DNA of 43,303 nt, taken from positions 1 through 43,303 of the IMG/VR virus record IMGVR_UViG_3300030104_003979. One strand, written 5' to 3'. The notes beneath the pieces were generated by a model that was not told where the DNA came from, did no database searches, and was given only the letters and a program-made list of their open reading frames with translations. This DNA comes from a virus. The position numbers and the translations under genes are program-made. This document shows positions 1 to 7,321 of this stretch, in pieces (the stretch's first letter is position 1; each line of letters begins with the position of its first letter).

Positions 1-1
1 A

Positions 2-907
2 GTTGAAAGAATCGAACCAAACCAAACAACAGAATTTGTCCAAGATCAATTCAATACCGAAGACTTTGGAGGAGAGTTTGAAACAGAATCCTTCGCAGAA
101 GCAGGGCAGACCATCTACGAAACAGCCGACTTTGGGGGAGAAGTTGAGCCAATCCCTAGCACAGAAGAAGGAATTGGAGGACAAGGAGAGGGAGATATCG
201 GAGAAGAAATTAATCGAGAAGGAAATGGAAGCCCACCAACAGGAAACGAAACAACAGTTGTTGCAGAGTCTAACCGAGAGAACGAAACAAGAGTATCAGA
301 AAGTACTACAGAAGAATCTCCTATTGAAGTTGAAAGAGAAGACATGCCTGTTAATGATGATGCTCAAGGAGAAAATGAAACAGTTAATACGGAAACTGAG
401 GTCGCTACTGAAGAAGTAAATGAAACTGACAGAGAAACAGAAGCAGTCGATAGTGAACAAGGAGATGAAAGAACTGAAGTCGCTAGTACAGGAGGGCGAG
501 ATACCGAAAGCAGTAATGCGGAGGTGGAAGAAAGCAGGGATAGTGAGAGTCCTGGAGCAGTTGATACAACGATTTCAATAGAAAACATAGAACGCAAAGT
601 TAATCAAACTCTTAAAAACGTAGATCAAAGATTAATAGCAACATCACTTATTGTGGCTAAAGCTATGTCAAATGATAAGATTTTAGACAGCTATAGCACT
701 ATAAATCAAAATATTTTTAACAATCAACCTATAATTGATGGAGGAGAGTATTATGAAACCCGAGAATATATTGATGATAGAAATATATATATTCAAAACC
801 AAAGTAGCTATAATGACTCTATGGTTAAATATCAGACTACGGTTCAAGAAGCTGTTGATGAAGTTATAAGAGCACAAGAACATTTAAGGAGGATCCGTGG
901 ATATTAA
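2..907 (+). CDS. Acidic low-complexity protein, 5'-truncated
   Basis: The reading frame is open from the left window edge to the stop at 905-907, so the N-terminus lies outside. The visible 301 residues are rich in Glu, Thr, Ser and Gly for about 190 residues. A non-repetitive C-terminal domain follows, with an amphipathic start (ISIENIERKVNQTLKNV) and a Tyr/Asn-rich middle (YYETREYIDDRNIYIQNQ). An ATG at 344 in this frame is preceded by unbroken coding sequence of the same character, so it is not the likely start. The acidic composition could suit a virion or DNA-mimicking protein, but I do not recognise a family. The 3' end overlaps the next gene by 11 nt. Its position before membrane and capsid genes suggests the end of an unseen head or lysis module. 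Confidence 0.75.
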   Translation, partial: VERIEPNQTTEFVQDQFNTEDFGGEFETESFAEAGQTIYETADFGGEVEPIPSTEEGIGGQGEGDIGEEINREGNGSPPTGNETTVVAESNRENETRVSESTTEESPIEVEREDMPVNDDAQGENETVNTETEVATEEVNETDRETEAVDSEQGDERTEVASTGGRDTESSNAEVEESRDSESPGAVDTTISIENIERKVNQTLKNVDQRLIATSLIVAKAMSNDKILDSYSTINQNIFNNQPIIDGGEYYETREYIDDRNIYIQNQSSYNDSMVKYQTTVQEAVDEVIRAQEHLRRIRGY

Positions 908-1124
908 AACAATAGCAACAGGTATAGGTCTTGTAATTACAATAGCTGGTCTATTTGTATATCAAGGTCAATTGATACAAAGAATAGATGTGCTTGAATC
1001 ACAAAAAGCACCAAATATAAAACCACTAGAACAAGATATTGCTGTAATGAAAGCAGAAATAGCTGTTCTCCAAGCTAAAGTAAATGAAATGAAAGCTAGA
1101 TCAGACAACCCATTAGGAGAATAA
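897..1124 (+). CDS. Small membrane protein with coiled coil (possible spanin or holin partner)
   Basis: This 75-residue protein starts at GTG 897, seven to nine bases after a strong AAGGAGG at 886-892. One hydrophobic segment at residues 5-23 (IATGIGLVITIAGLFVYQG) is followed by a heptad-like helical stretch up to about residue 68. A single N-terminal membrane anchor with an exported or cytoplasmic coiled coil resembles phage inner-membrane spanins and small holin-associated proteins. It sits directly before a probable holin, which supports a lysis role. No sequence motif is specific enough to decide, so the function is inferred from topology and position. Confidence 0.6.
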   Translation: MDIKTIATGIGLVITIAGLFVYQGQLIQRIDVLESQKAPNIKPLEQDIAVMKAEIAVLQAKVNEMKARSDNPLGE

Positions 1125-1126
1125 TT

Positions 1127-1558
1127 ATGATACCTATGGAATTATTGTCAATGTTAGCTAGTACAGTACTAGGTGGCATCATGTCTATTATGGCACAGAA
1201 AGGACAAGCCGAAGCAGAACGACAAAAAATGTTGATGCAACGTGCAGACTTTGCAGCGAAACAAACGGATAAAGCTAGAGAAGTTTCTGACCCACACACT
1301 AAACATACAAGAAGATGGATTGCCCTGATGTGCGTATTTTCTATTATCGTAGTACCAATCGTTGCTCCAATTTTCTCTGATGTTAATGTTGCATATCAGA
1401 TTGTAACTGAAGCAGATAGTGGTTGGTGGATATTTGGCTCGACTTACGAAACATCATACTTTGAAGAAGGAAACACGATTTATATAACAAACCTACAGTC
1501 TCATACAATATTTTCAATCATTGGACTCTATTTTGGAGGATCTCTAACTAGAAAATAA
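1127..1558 (+). CDS. Putative holin-like membrane protein
   Basis: This 143-residue protein begins two bases after the preceding stop. Hydrophobic segments are visible at about residues 4-22 (ELLSMLASTVLGGIMSIMA), 63-83 (RWIALMCVFSIIVVPIVAPIF) and at the C-terminus (HTIFSIIGLYFGGSLTRK). A charged amphipathic helix lies between the first two. This arrangement matches the three-segment holin-like proteins of phages and gene-transfer agents (GTA-type holins) in size and order. It would sit in the host inner membrane and permit lysis. I see no endolysin within the window. Assignment rests on topology and the final Gly-Gly-Ser plus basic tail. Confidence 0.6.
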   Translation: MIPMELLSMLASTVLGGIMSIMAQKGQAEAERQKMLMQRADFAAKQTDKAREVSDPHTKHTRRWIALMCVFSIIVVPIVAPIFSDVNVAYQIVTEADSGWWIFGSTYETSYFEEGNTIYITNLQSHTIFSIIGLYFGGSLTRK

Positions 1559-1560
1559 AC

Positions 1561-1755
1561 ATGAATGATAAATATTTTTACGATAATTTATTAAAAGAAT
1601 TAGAAGAACGTGAAAATTCTATTAAAGAAACTATTTGCTTTGGTGCAGTTATAGACTATACTGCGTTTAAGGAGATGAGAGCTAGACTTTCTGAAATCTC
1701 CAAAACAAAACAGGATTTAAAAGACCTGCTACAAAAGGTGGATGATAATGACTAA
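1561..1755 (+). CDS. Small hypothetical helical protein
   Basis: A 64-residue charged protein, predicted mostly helical (MNDKYFYDNLLKELEERENS and a C-terminal KTKQDLKDLLQKVDDND). It starts two bases after the holin-like gene and its 3' end overlaps the next gene's start. There is no good Shine-Dalgarno beyond the upstream AGGATC, so it is probably translated by coupling. Short helical proteins of this kind are common between lysis and head genes of marine phages. I do not recognise a family. Confidence 0.6.
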   Translation: MNDKYFYDNLLKELEERENSIKETICFGAVIDYTAFKEMRARLSEISKTKQDLKDLLQKVDDND

Positions 1756-2215
1756 ACCTCTTATTGTACCTAAACATGTTGCAAAAGAGAAACAAGAGAA
1801 AGCAAAAGGTGAGCTAGAAAAAGCTTATGTAAAACCTAACGATAGAGTTTTACAACCAGAAAAACTTTCACAATCTGCACTCGACAAACTCCCTCAACCT
1901 ACTGGTTGGAGAATTTTAATACTCCCTTACCAAGGAAAAAAGACTTCTGATGGTGGAATAATAATTCCTGAAGAAGTAAGAGAACGTGAAACTGTTGGTA
2001 CTGTGTGCGGTTATGTTTTAAGAGTTGGTCCACTTGCCTACCAAGACTATAGCAGATTTGGAACATCTGGTGCTTGGTGTAAAGAAAAAGACTGGGTAAT
2101 TTTTGGTAGATACGCAGGAAGTAGGTTTAGAATTGAAGGAGGCGAAGTTCGTTTATTAAACGACGATGAAATTTTAGCTCGTATTAGTGACCCAAATGAT
2201 ATTTTACATATTTAA
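1748..2215 (+). CDS. GroES-like co-chaperonin (Cpn10 fold)
   Basis: The 155-residue product has an N-terminal extension of about 50 residues and then a GroES-like domain. The Gly-Trp-Arg-Ile-Leu-Ile-Leu-Pro strand matches the GroES N-terminal beta strand. It is followed by a mobile-loop-like segment KTSDGGIIIPEEVRERE. The end, DDEILARISDP, resembles the GroES terminal strand. Co-chaperonins cap host GroEL. A phage version placed between holin-like and scaffold/capsid genes probably assists folding of capsid or other virion proteins, as T4 gp31 does. I chose ATG 1748 over 1742 because AAAGGTGG at 1734-1741 is better spaced. It overlaps the preceding gene by 8 nt. Fold assignment is good; client specificity is inference. 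Confidence 0.8.
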   Translation: MTKPLIVPKHVAKEKQEKAKGELEKAYVKPNDRVLQPEKLSQSALDKLPQPTGWRILILPYQGKKTSDGGIIIPEEVRERETVGTVCGYVLRVGPLAYQDYSRFGTSGAWCKEKDWVIFGRYAGSRFRIEGGEVRLLNDDEILARISDPNDILHI

Positions 2216-2235
2216 TCAACAACATGGAGGAAACC

Positions 2236-3171
2236 ATGCCAGAAGCAGAAGCAAAAACTAAAGAAACAGAGGAGTTAAGTATAGAGGTTGAAGAACCATC
2301 AGAAGACGCTTTAACTGACGAACCTGAAGTTGAGCAACAAAAAACTGTTGCTAAAACGGATGAATTAGAACCAAAACCAGAAGAATCTACAGAAGAGTCT
2401 ACAGAAGAGCTAGAAAAATATAGCGAAAATGTAAATAAAAGAATAGGCAAACTTACAGCTAAACTCAGAGAAGCTGAACGTCGTGAAAAAGCCGCGACAG
2501 AATACGCTCAATCTGTACAAAGAGACTTAGAAACAAGCCAACAAAAAACAAGTAGTTTGGATGATTCTTTTGTTACTGAGTTTGAAAACAGGCTCGGTTA
2601 TCAAGAAACAGCATTAAAAAACGAATTAACTTCTGCAATTAATCGCGGAGATGTTGAAAAACAAACAGAAATTCAACAACAGTTAGCTCAATTAGCAGTT
2701 GATAAAAATAAATTAGACTACATTAAAACTCAAAAAGAACAGGCAGAAAAACAGGTTGAAACTAAACAACCTGAAACACAGGCAAAAACTCCACCCCCTG
2801 TAGACCCTAAAGCTCAAGAATGGGCTAATAAAAACACATGGTTTGGTTCAGATGAACCAATGACTCTTACTGCATTTAGTATTCATAAAAAACTAATTGA
2901 AACAGAAGGATATGATGGTAAATCAGATGAATATTACGCAGAAATAGATAAAAGAATGAAAGAAGAGTTTCCACATAAATTTGATGATGTTACTGAAACA
3001 AAATCAAATGGTAGAGCAACCCCTCCTGTTGGTGGAGCTACTCGTGGAAACCAAAGAGGAAATCAAGTAAAAATCAAGCTAAACAAATCTGAAGTTGCAA
3101 TAGCTCGTAAACTTGGTATAACTAATGAACAATATGCGAGACAAAAGGCTCGTATGCAACCACAATCGTGA
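2236..3171 (+). CDS. Putative capsid scaffolding protein
   Basis: A 311-residue product starting at ATG 2236, six bases after ATGGAGG; an upstream in-frame ATG at 2224 overlaps that ribosome binding site. The first 75 residues are highly acidic (Glu/Thr/Ser). A long coiled-coil region follows (about 75-185), then a Pro-rich linker, a globular piece with YDGKSDEYYAEIDKRM, and a basic C-terminus (VKIKLNKSEVAIARKLGI). Acidic and helical N-terminal parts with a small basic C-terminal capsid-binding end are typical of phage scaffolds. The gene lies three genes upstream of the major capsid gene, the usual scaffold position. Naming is by architecture and context. Confidence 0.7.
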   Translation: MPEAEAKTKETEELSIEVEEPSEDALTDEPEVEQQKTVAKTDELEPKPEESTEESTEELEKYSENVNKRIGKLTAKLREAERREKAATEYAQSVQRDLETSQQKTSSLDDSFVTEFENRLGYQETALKNELTSAINRGDVEKQTEIQQQLAQLAVDKNKLDYIKTQKEQAEKQVETKQPETQAKTPPPVDPKAQEWANKNTWFGSDEPMTLTAFSIHKKLIETEGYDGKSDEYYAEIDKRMKEEFPHKFDDVTETKSNGRATPPVGGATRGNQRGNQVKIKLNKSEVAIARKLGITNEQYARQKARMQPQS

Positions 3172-3181
3172 GGTATACAAC

Positions 3182-3649
3182 ATGACTGATAAGAACCCAC
3201 GCTCTTCTCAAAGTAGAAGCAAAGAAACTAGATCCACTCCGTGGAAACCACCGTCTACATTAGACGCACCCCCAGCTCCAGAAGGATATTGTCATCGCTG
3301 GATTCGTGAATCCGTTATGGGATACGATGACAAAAAGAATCTTTCTGCTCGACTACGCGAAGGTTTTGAACTTGTTCGTGCTGACGAGTACCCAGAATTT
3401 GAAGCACCAACTATCCAAGATGGTAAACATGCAGGAGTAATTGGTGTTGGAGGATTGGTACTTGCTAGGTTCCCAATAGAAACTCGTAAACAACGTAGTG
3501 AACATTTTAAGAAGCAAACAGCTGATCAAATGGAAGCCGTTGATAATGATTTAATGAGGGAGCAACATCCATCAATGCCTATCAGTAAACCTGAAAGGCA
3601 AACTCGTGTAACCTTTGGTGGTAATAAAACCACTAAAAATGATAAATAG
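3182..3649 (+). CDS. Conserved head-module protein of unknown function
   Basis: A 155-residue, charged, soluble protein. The start is ATG 3182 with GTGAGG upstream at 3168-3173. The N-terminal 35 residues are Ser/Arg/Pro-rich and probably disordered. A compact domain follows with CHRWIRESVMGYDDKKNLS and ARLREGFELVRADEYPEF. The stretch HAGVIGVGGLVLARFPIETR and a helical segment rich in Lys, Gln and Glu close it. Proteins with this pattern lie between scaffold and capsid genes in many marine podoviruses. The role is unknown; a minor head protein is likely from position. The gap to the next gene is 12 nt and holds GAGG. Confidence 0.65.
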   Translation: MTDKNPRSSQSRSKETRSTPWKPPSTLDAPPAPEGYCHRWIRESVMGYDDKKNLSARLREGFELVRADEYPEFEAPTIQDGKHAGVIGVGGLVLARFPIETRKQRSEHFKKQTADQMEAVDNDLMREQHPSMPISKPERQTRVTFGGNKTTKNDK

Positions 3650-3661
3650 AGGAAATTTAAT

Positions 3662-4279
3662 ATGGCAAATATAGACTCAGCTTTCGGGCTAAGACCCTAT
3701 AAAATGCTTGGAGCAGGAACAAACTCTAACGGTATTATGTCTTTTAAAATTCAAACCTCAAGTGTCGCTGGGACTTCTAGTACAATTTTTGAAGGAACTC
3801 CAGTCATCCCACTTGCAAATGGTTTGGTTGACATAGTAGGTAATGCTAACGGAGGCACTGTTTCTCTACTTGGAGCATTTATTGGTTGTGAGTATACCGC
3901 TTTAGACGGTACTCCAACTTTTACAAACAAATGGCCTGGAACGAGTTCTGTAAAGAGCTCAACCGAGGCTACTGCTCTGATCGCGGCTGATCCTGATCAA
4001 TTATTTTTGATCAATTGTGACGCGGCAGCGGCAGACTCAATCATTCATGCGAATGCAAATTTCGCAACTGCTACATCTGGTAACGCTACGACTGGAAAGT
4101 CTACTGCGGAACTAGCTGTATCAACAGCAAATACGACAAACACTCTTAACATGAGAATCATAGGATTTGAAGATTCACCTTCAAATGATGATGCTAGTGT
4201 TGCGGGACGTTTGGCGATAGTTCAACTTAACAATCACTTTTATCGTTACAATGCTAACAATACTGGTGCTGGTGTGTAA
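3662..4279 (+). CDS. Virion structural protein (head-associated, unknown class)
   Basis: A 205-residue Ala/Thr/Ser/Asn-rich protein, beginning MANIDSAFGLRPYKMLGAG and ending with NNHFYRYNANNTGAGV. It has an RBS GAGG at 3651-3654. The composition, lack of long charged helices and beta-prone segments fit a virion surface protein such as a decoration or head-fibre protein. It is directly upstream of the major capsid gene (12 nt spacing, RBS GGAGG), so the two are probably co-expressed at high level. I recognise the N-terminal pattern as common in marine phage head modules but cannot name a characterised family. Confidence 0.65.
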   Translation: MANIDSAFGLRPYKMLGAGTNSNGIMSFKIQTSSVAGTSSTIFEGTPVIPLANGLVDIVGNANGGTVSLLGAFIGCEYTALDGTPTFTNKWPGTSSVKSSTEATALIAADPDQLFLINCDAAAADSIIHANANFATATSGNATTGKSTAELAVSTANTTNTLNMRIIGFEDSPSNDDASVAGRLAIVQLNNHFYRYNANNTGAGV

Positions 4280-4291
4280 TGGAGGTACAAA

Positions 4292-5200
4292 ATGGCAATA
4301 AGTAGATCACAATTACTGAAAGAACTTGAACCAGGACTCAATGCTTTGTTCGGGCTAGAATACGATAGGTATGATAATGAACATGCTGAAATATTTGACA
4401 CCGAAACTTCAGATCGTGCATTTGAAGAAGAAGTTATGCTTACTGGTTTCGGTCAAGCTCCTGTAAAAGGAGAGGGAGCGGCAGTCACATTTGACTCCGC
4501 AAACGAATCTTTCACTGCAAGGTATACCCATGAGACAATAGCTCTTGCGTTTGCTATAACAGAAGAGGCTGTCGAAGATAATCTTTACGACAGACTGTCA
4601 TCTCGTTATACTCGTGCTTTGGCTAGATCAATGGCAAATACTAAGCAAGTTAAAGCGGCCGCTGTCCTCAATAATGCGTTTGATAGCAGTGTTACAATAG
4701 GTGACGGAAAAGAACTCTGTGCTACAGATCATCCGACTGTAGGAGGAGGTAACTTCCGTAACGAATTGTCAACGGCAGCAGACCTTAATGAAACATCACT
4801 AGAGCAATCTCTAATTGATATTTCAGCTTTTATTGATGAAAGAGGCTTGAAAATAGCTCTGCAAGGGCGTAAATTAATAATCCCAACATCGTTACAATTT
4901 GTGGCGGAAAGGTTGATGGCTTCAAATTTACGAACTGCGACTTCCGACAATGACGTCAATGCGTTAAGAAACATGGGAATGCTTCCTGATGGTTATGTAG
5001 TTAATCACTTCCTAACTGACACAGACGCGTTCTTCATTAAAACTGATGCTCCTAATGGTTTTAAACACTTTGAAAGAAGTGGCATTAAAACTAGTATGGA
5101 AGGAGACTTTGATACTGGCAATGTTAGATACAAAGCTAGGGAAAGATACAGTTTTGGTGTTTCTGACCCAAGATGTGTTTTCGGTTCTCCAGGAGCTTAA
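4292..5200 (+). CDS. Major capsid protein (HK97 fold, Mu gpT-like)
   Basis: The 302-residue product begins MAISRSQLLKELEPGLNALF and contains YTHETIALAFAITEEAVEDN. A long helix (YDRLSSRYTRALARSMANTK) acts as the expected spine helix. Later come the nickel-like turn CATDHPTVGGG and RYSFGVSDPRCVFGSPGA at the end. This order of features matches the Mu-like major head subunit (gpT) family with HK97 fold. It would form the icosahedral shell with the upstream scaffold's help. A strong RBS (GGAGG at 4280-4284) precedes it. An intrinsic terminator follows within 20 bases, consistent with a high-expression transcription unit ending here. Confidence 0.88.
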   Translation: MAISRSQLLKELEPGLNALFGLEYDRYDNEHAEIFDTETSDRAFEEEVMLTGFGQAPVKGEGAAVTFDSANESFTARYTHETIALAFAITEEAVEDNLYDRLSSRYTRALARSMANTKQVKAAAVLNNAFDSSVTIGDGKELCATDHPTVGGGNFRNELSTAADLNETSLEQSLIDISAFIDERGLKIALQGRKLIIPTSLQFVAERLMASNLRTATSDNDVNALRNMGMLPDGYVVNHFLTDTDAFFIKTDAPNGFKHFERSGIKTSMEGDFDTGNVRYKARERYSFGVSDPRCVFGSPGA

Positions 5201-5218
5201 AAACAAAACTTTGGATGG

Positions 5219-5247
5219 AAAGGGGGCTTTGGCTCCCTTTCTTTTTT
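5219..5247 (+). terminator. Rho-independent terminator after capsid gene
   Basis: A 9-bp stem (AAAGGGGGC at 5219-5227 with GCTCCCTTT at 5232-5240, one G-U pair) closes a TTTG loop and is followed by C and six T residues at 5242-5247. It lies 19 bases after the capsid stop codon. This is the clearest intrinsic terminator in the window and probably shields or tunes transcription into the decoration genes. Confidence 0.9.
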
Positions 5248-5272
5248 GTAATAATGTGTATAGAATAAAATT

Positions 5273-5349
5273 CTAGGTAGATTAATTGTTTTATAGACTG
5301 ACCTAGCAGACAAGCCAAGACTATAAAACTTATTTCCTTAGGAGGAAAT
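5273..5349 (+). promoter_or_regulatory. Structured leader with two interleaved stems and a hairpin holding the SD
   Basis: The 150-nt gap after the capsid terminator holds two perfect complementary pairs. CTAGGT 5273-5278 pairs with ACCTAG 5301-5306, and TTTTATAG 5289-5296 pairs with CTATAAAA 5321-5328. The pairs are interleaved, so they form a pseudoknot or are alternatives. The ribosome binding site AGGAGG sits in a third short hairpin (ATTTCC 5332-5337 with GGAAAT 5344-5349). No convincing -35/-10 pair is seen between terminator and stems. Regulation of the downstream decoration gene is inferred from this arrangement. Confidence 0.5.
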
Positions 5350-5350
5350 T

Positions 5351-5857
5351 ATGGCAAAATCAACTTTTTCGGGACCAGTTAAATCACTTGCTGGTTTTAT
5401 CACAGCTGGAAGCACATCAGTAGTAGATCTAACACAAGACACTACTCTTACTGTTGAAGCACACGCTGGTAAGGTTTTAACTTGTAATGACGCAGACGGT
5501 AAGTTTACTCTTCCTTCCATTGTAACTACAACACCTACAGATCCTACAGACCCTAATCAACTTAATAATTTAGGGGCTAGTTTTTTATTTGTAATAGTGA
5601 CAGCGGCGACAGATCTAGATATAAAAACAGACGGTACTGATAAATTCGTTGGTGGTTTATATACTGGAGTAAACAATGCTACAGGAAAAACATTTATATC
5701 AGGTGCTAGTAACGATGTAATTACTTTAAACGGCTCTACAAAAGGTGGACTCGCAGGAAGTATTATCAGAGTTACCGCTATGGCATCTGCAAAATACGCT
5801 GTTGAAGGAATAGTGCTAGGTTCAGGAACTCTAGTTACTGCTTTCGCTGACAGTTAA
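5351..5857 (+). CDS. Putative capsid decoration / virion structural protein
   Basis: A 168-residue beta-rich protein, beginning MAKSTFSGPVKSLAGFITAG and containing TLTVEAHAGKVLTCNDADGK. It is rich in Thr, Val, Ala and Gly and has no membrane segment. A perfect Shine-Dalgarno (AGGAGG at 5339-5344) precedes it inside a leader hairpin. Proteins with this N-terminal SGPVxSxAGF pattern are recurrent virion components next to capsid genes in marine phages and cyanophages. Its position after the capsid terminator suggests a separately controlled, abundant structural protein such as a shell decoration. The role is inferred. Confidence 0.65.
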   Translation: MAKSTFSGPVKSLAGFITAGSTSVVDLTQDTTLTVEAHAGKVLTCNDADGKFTLPSIVTTTPTDPTDPNQLNNLGASFLFVIVTAATDLDIKTDGTDKFVGGLYTGVNNATGKTFISGASNDVITLNGSTKGGLAGSIIRVTAMASAKYAVEGIVLGSGTLVTAFADS

Positions 5858-5870
5858 TAAGGAGGAATAA

Positions 5871-6272
5871 ATGGCTGACGCAGTTACTTCGCAAACCATT
5901 ATAGATGGTCAAAAAACCGCAGTAATAAAATTTACAAACGTCTCAGACGGCTCAGGAGAAAGTGCTGTTACAAAAGTAGATGTAAGTGCTCTTGCAAGTT
6001 TACCAGATGGCACAGCTTGTACTGGAGCAGTTATTGAAAGAATATGGTGGCAATGTATTGGCATGAAAGTGCAAATATTATTTGACGCTAGTTCTGATCA
6101 ATTTGTAATAGAATTAGGTGAAAACCAAAGCGGTAATCACGATTACACAAGTTTTGGTGGTTTAACAAATAACGCAGGATCTGGTAAAACAGGAGACATT
6201 AACTTCACTACTGTTGGACACACTTCTGCTGATACTTACACAATTATTTTATATTTGAGAAAAGAGTATTAA
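5871..6272 (+). CDS. Conserved marine-phage virion protein
   Basis: A 133-residue beta-rich protein with the pattern IDGQKTAVIKFTNVSDGSGE, an aromatic centre ERIWWQCIGMKVQILFDAS and a final TVGHTSADTYTIILYLRKEY. An RBS AAGGAGG (5859-5865) lies ahead. These features recur in proteins of marine phages that are usually annotated as virion structural or decoration proteins with a jelly-roll-like appearance. The stop overlaps the next start by one base. Structural role is inferred from family recurrence and neighbours. Confidence 0.65.
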   Translation: MADAVTSQTIIDGQKTAVIKFTNVSDGSGESAVTKVDVSALASLPDGTACTGAVIERIWWQCIGMKVQILFDASSDQFVIELGENQSGNHDYTSFGGLTNNAGSGKTGDINFTTVGHTSADTYTIILYLRKEY

Positions 6273-6556
6273 TGGCAACCACTAAAAATGTAAAAAGAAC
6301 CCCCTCTGGAAGAATTACTTACAGAGGGGAAACTTTTGCTGGTTATAATAAACCTAAACGAACTCCTGGAGGAACAAAAAAATCTGCTGTACTTGCTAAA
6401 AAAGGCAGTCAAATAAAGTTAGTCAGATTTGGAGATCCTAATATGACTATCAAAAAAGATCAACCAGGAAGAAGAAAATCATTTAGAGCTAGACATAATT
6501 GTGCCACAGCAAAAGATAAATTTTCAGCAAGGTACTGGTCATGCAAAGCGTGGTAG
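6272..6556 (+). CDS. Small basic marine-phage protein (FGDPNM...RARHNC type)
   Basis: A 94-residue, strongly basic protein. Its C-terminal half holds the recurrent block VRFGDPNMTIKKDQPGRRKS, then FRARHNC and ARYWSCKAW. The two Cys (in RHNC and WSCK) and His could bind zinc. This block is widely conserved in small proteins of cyanophages and other marine phages and corresponds to a domain of unknown function. It is the first of a run of tiny basic proteins between putative decoration genes and the adaptor. Start overlaps the preceding stop (TAATG). Confidence 0.7.
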   Translation: MATTKNVKRTPSGRITYRGETFAGYNKPKRTPGGTKKSAVLAKKGSQIKLVRFGDPNMTIKKDQPGRRKSFRARHNCATAKDKFSARYWSCKAW

Positions 6557-6738
6557 ATATGGAAGCAAAAGATGTCGCAAAGCTTTTAGAAAAACACGAA
6601 GCAGAAGCTAAAATTAGACTGCAGGAAAACAACAGAAGATTTTGTCAACTTGAGAAAAAAATTGATAAATTAGATATGCGTCTTTGGGGGATTGCTTTGT
6701 TAATATTAGGAGTAGCTTTTGCTGGGAAAATATTTTAA
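6541..6738 (+). CDS. Small coiled-coil protein with C-terminal membrane anchor
   Basis: A 65-residue protein with a charged helical coiled-coil part (residues 8-47, EAKDVAKLLEKHEAEAKIRL then KKIDKLDMRLW) and a C-terminal hydrophobic segment WGIALLILGVAFAGKIF. ATG 6541 overlaps the previous gene by 16 nt with AAGG upstream; ATG 6559 is an alternative. Tail-anchored coiled-coil microproteins of this shape occur in phage lysis and superinfection functions. This one sits among structural genes, so a virion or lysis-timing role cannot be told apart. Confidence 0.6.
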   Translation: MQSVVDMEAKDVAKLLEKHEAEAKIRLQENNRRFCQLEKKIDKLDMRLWGIALLILGVAFAGKIF

Positions 6739-7005
6739 ATGACTATAACTCGTGGGCAAATGAAAAAACAAATCACTAAAGCTCCAGGAAAAAGAAGGAA
6801 AAAATTAAAAATTCCTAAAAAATATTTAGCAGGATTAAGTGCAAAAGAAAAAGCAAAAAGACGTAAAGAAATAGAACGTAATAGGAAAAAATCACCAAGT
6901 GACAGTTCAGCATATAAATTCGCAACAGATTTTGACGCAAAGGGTAAACGTCGTAAAACAAAATTATCTAAACACACCAAAGCTTTTAAAAGAAGATTTG
7001 GTTAA
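6739..7005 (+). CDS. Lysine/arginine-rich small protein
   Basis: An 88-residue protein with more than a third Lys and Arg. It begins MTITRGQMKKQITKAPGKRR and ends LSKHTKAFKRRFG, and the middle is helical (SAKEKAKRRKEIERNRKK). The start follows the preceding stop directly, with no strong Shine-Dalgarno, so coupling is likely. The charge suggests nucleic-acid or capsid-interior binding. I do not recognise a characterised family. Confidence 0.65.
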   Translation: MTITRGQMKKQITKAPGKRRKKLKIPKKYLAGLSAKEKAKRRKEIERNRKKSPSDSSAYKFATDFDAKGKRRKTKLSKHTKAFKRRFG

Positions 7006-7022
7006 AGCAGGAGAAAATTATT

Positions 7023-7151
7023 ATGGCAAAAGCTAAAAAACTGACACCAAAACAAAAGAAACTTGCTTCTATGACACCGCCTAGAAATAAAATTACTAGA
7101 GGGGATATCATAGCTATAGCTAAAAAGAATAAAGGTAAAAAGAGGAAGTAA
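7023..7151 (+). CDS. 42-residue lysine-rich microprotein
   Basis: ATG 7023 is preceded by CAGGAGA and followed by 42 codons to TAA 7149-7151. The product starts MAKAKKLTPKQKKLASMTPP and ends in KKNKGKKRK. It shares charge, Lys codon richness and spacing with neighbours and stops exactly at the next start (TAATG overlap). Small size is the main reason for caution. Confidence 0.6.
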   Translation: MAKAKKLTPKQKKLASMTPPRNKITRGDIIAIAKKNKGKKRK

Positions 7152-7321
7152 TGGCAAGGAAAGGTTTATACGCAAACATACACGCTAAAAGAAAAAGAGG
7201 CGAAAAAATGCGGAAAAAAGGAGCTAAAGGTGCTCCTACTGAAGCAGATTTTAGATCAGCCGCGAGAACTAAAAATGGCAAAAAAACAAGATCCAAAAGT
7301 AGGAACAGGAAAAAAACCTAA
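7151..7321 (+). CDS. 56-residue basic microprotein (GLYANIHAKRKRG type)
   Basis: A 56-residue protein beginning MARKGLYANIHAKRKRGEKM, then KGAKGAPTEADFRSAARTKNG and a basic tail. The GLYANIHAKRKR ... GEKMRKxGxKGAPT pattern is a well-recurring signature of tiny proteins in cyanophages and other marine phages, which strongly supports this gene. It overlaps the preceding stop by one base and the next gene by 47 nt in another frame. Function is unknown; the basic charge and virion context suggest a minor internal virion protein. Confidence 0.75.
   Translation: MARKGLYANIHAKRKRGEKMRKKGAKGAPTEADFRSAARTKNGKKTRSKSRNRKKT

Noticed and set aside
3-419. Open frame of 138 codons beginning near the left edge (Lys/Gln-rich)
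   Set aside because: It is a frame-shifted shadow of the acidic repeat-like gene. The overlapping frame that begins at base 2 is open from the window edge through to 907 and continues into a non-repetitive domain.
7230-7274. Upstream start for the 95-residue basic protein
   Set aside because: The extra 15 residues are out-of-frame sequence of the preceding microprotein; the conserved part begins at ATG 7275.
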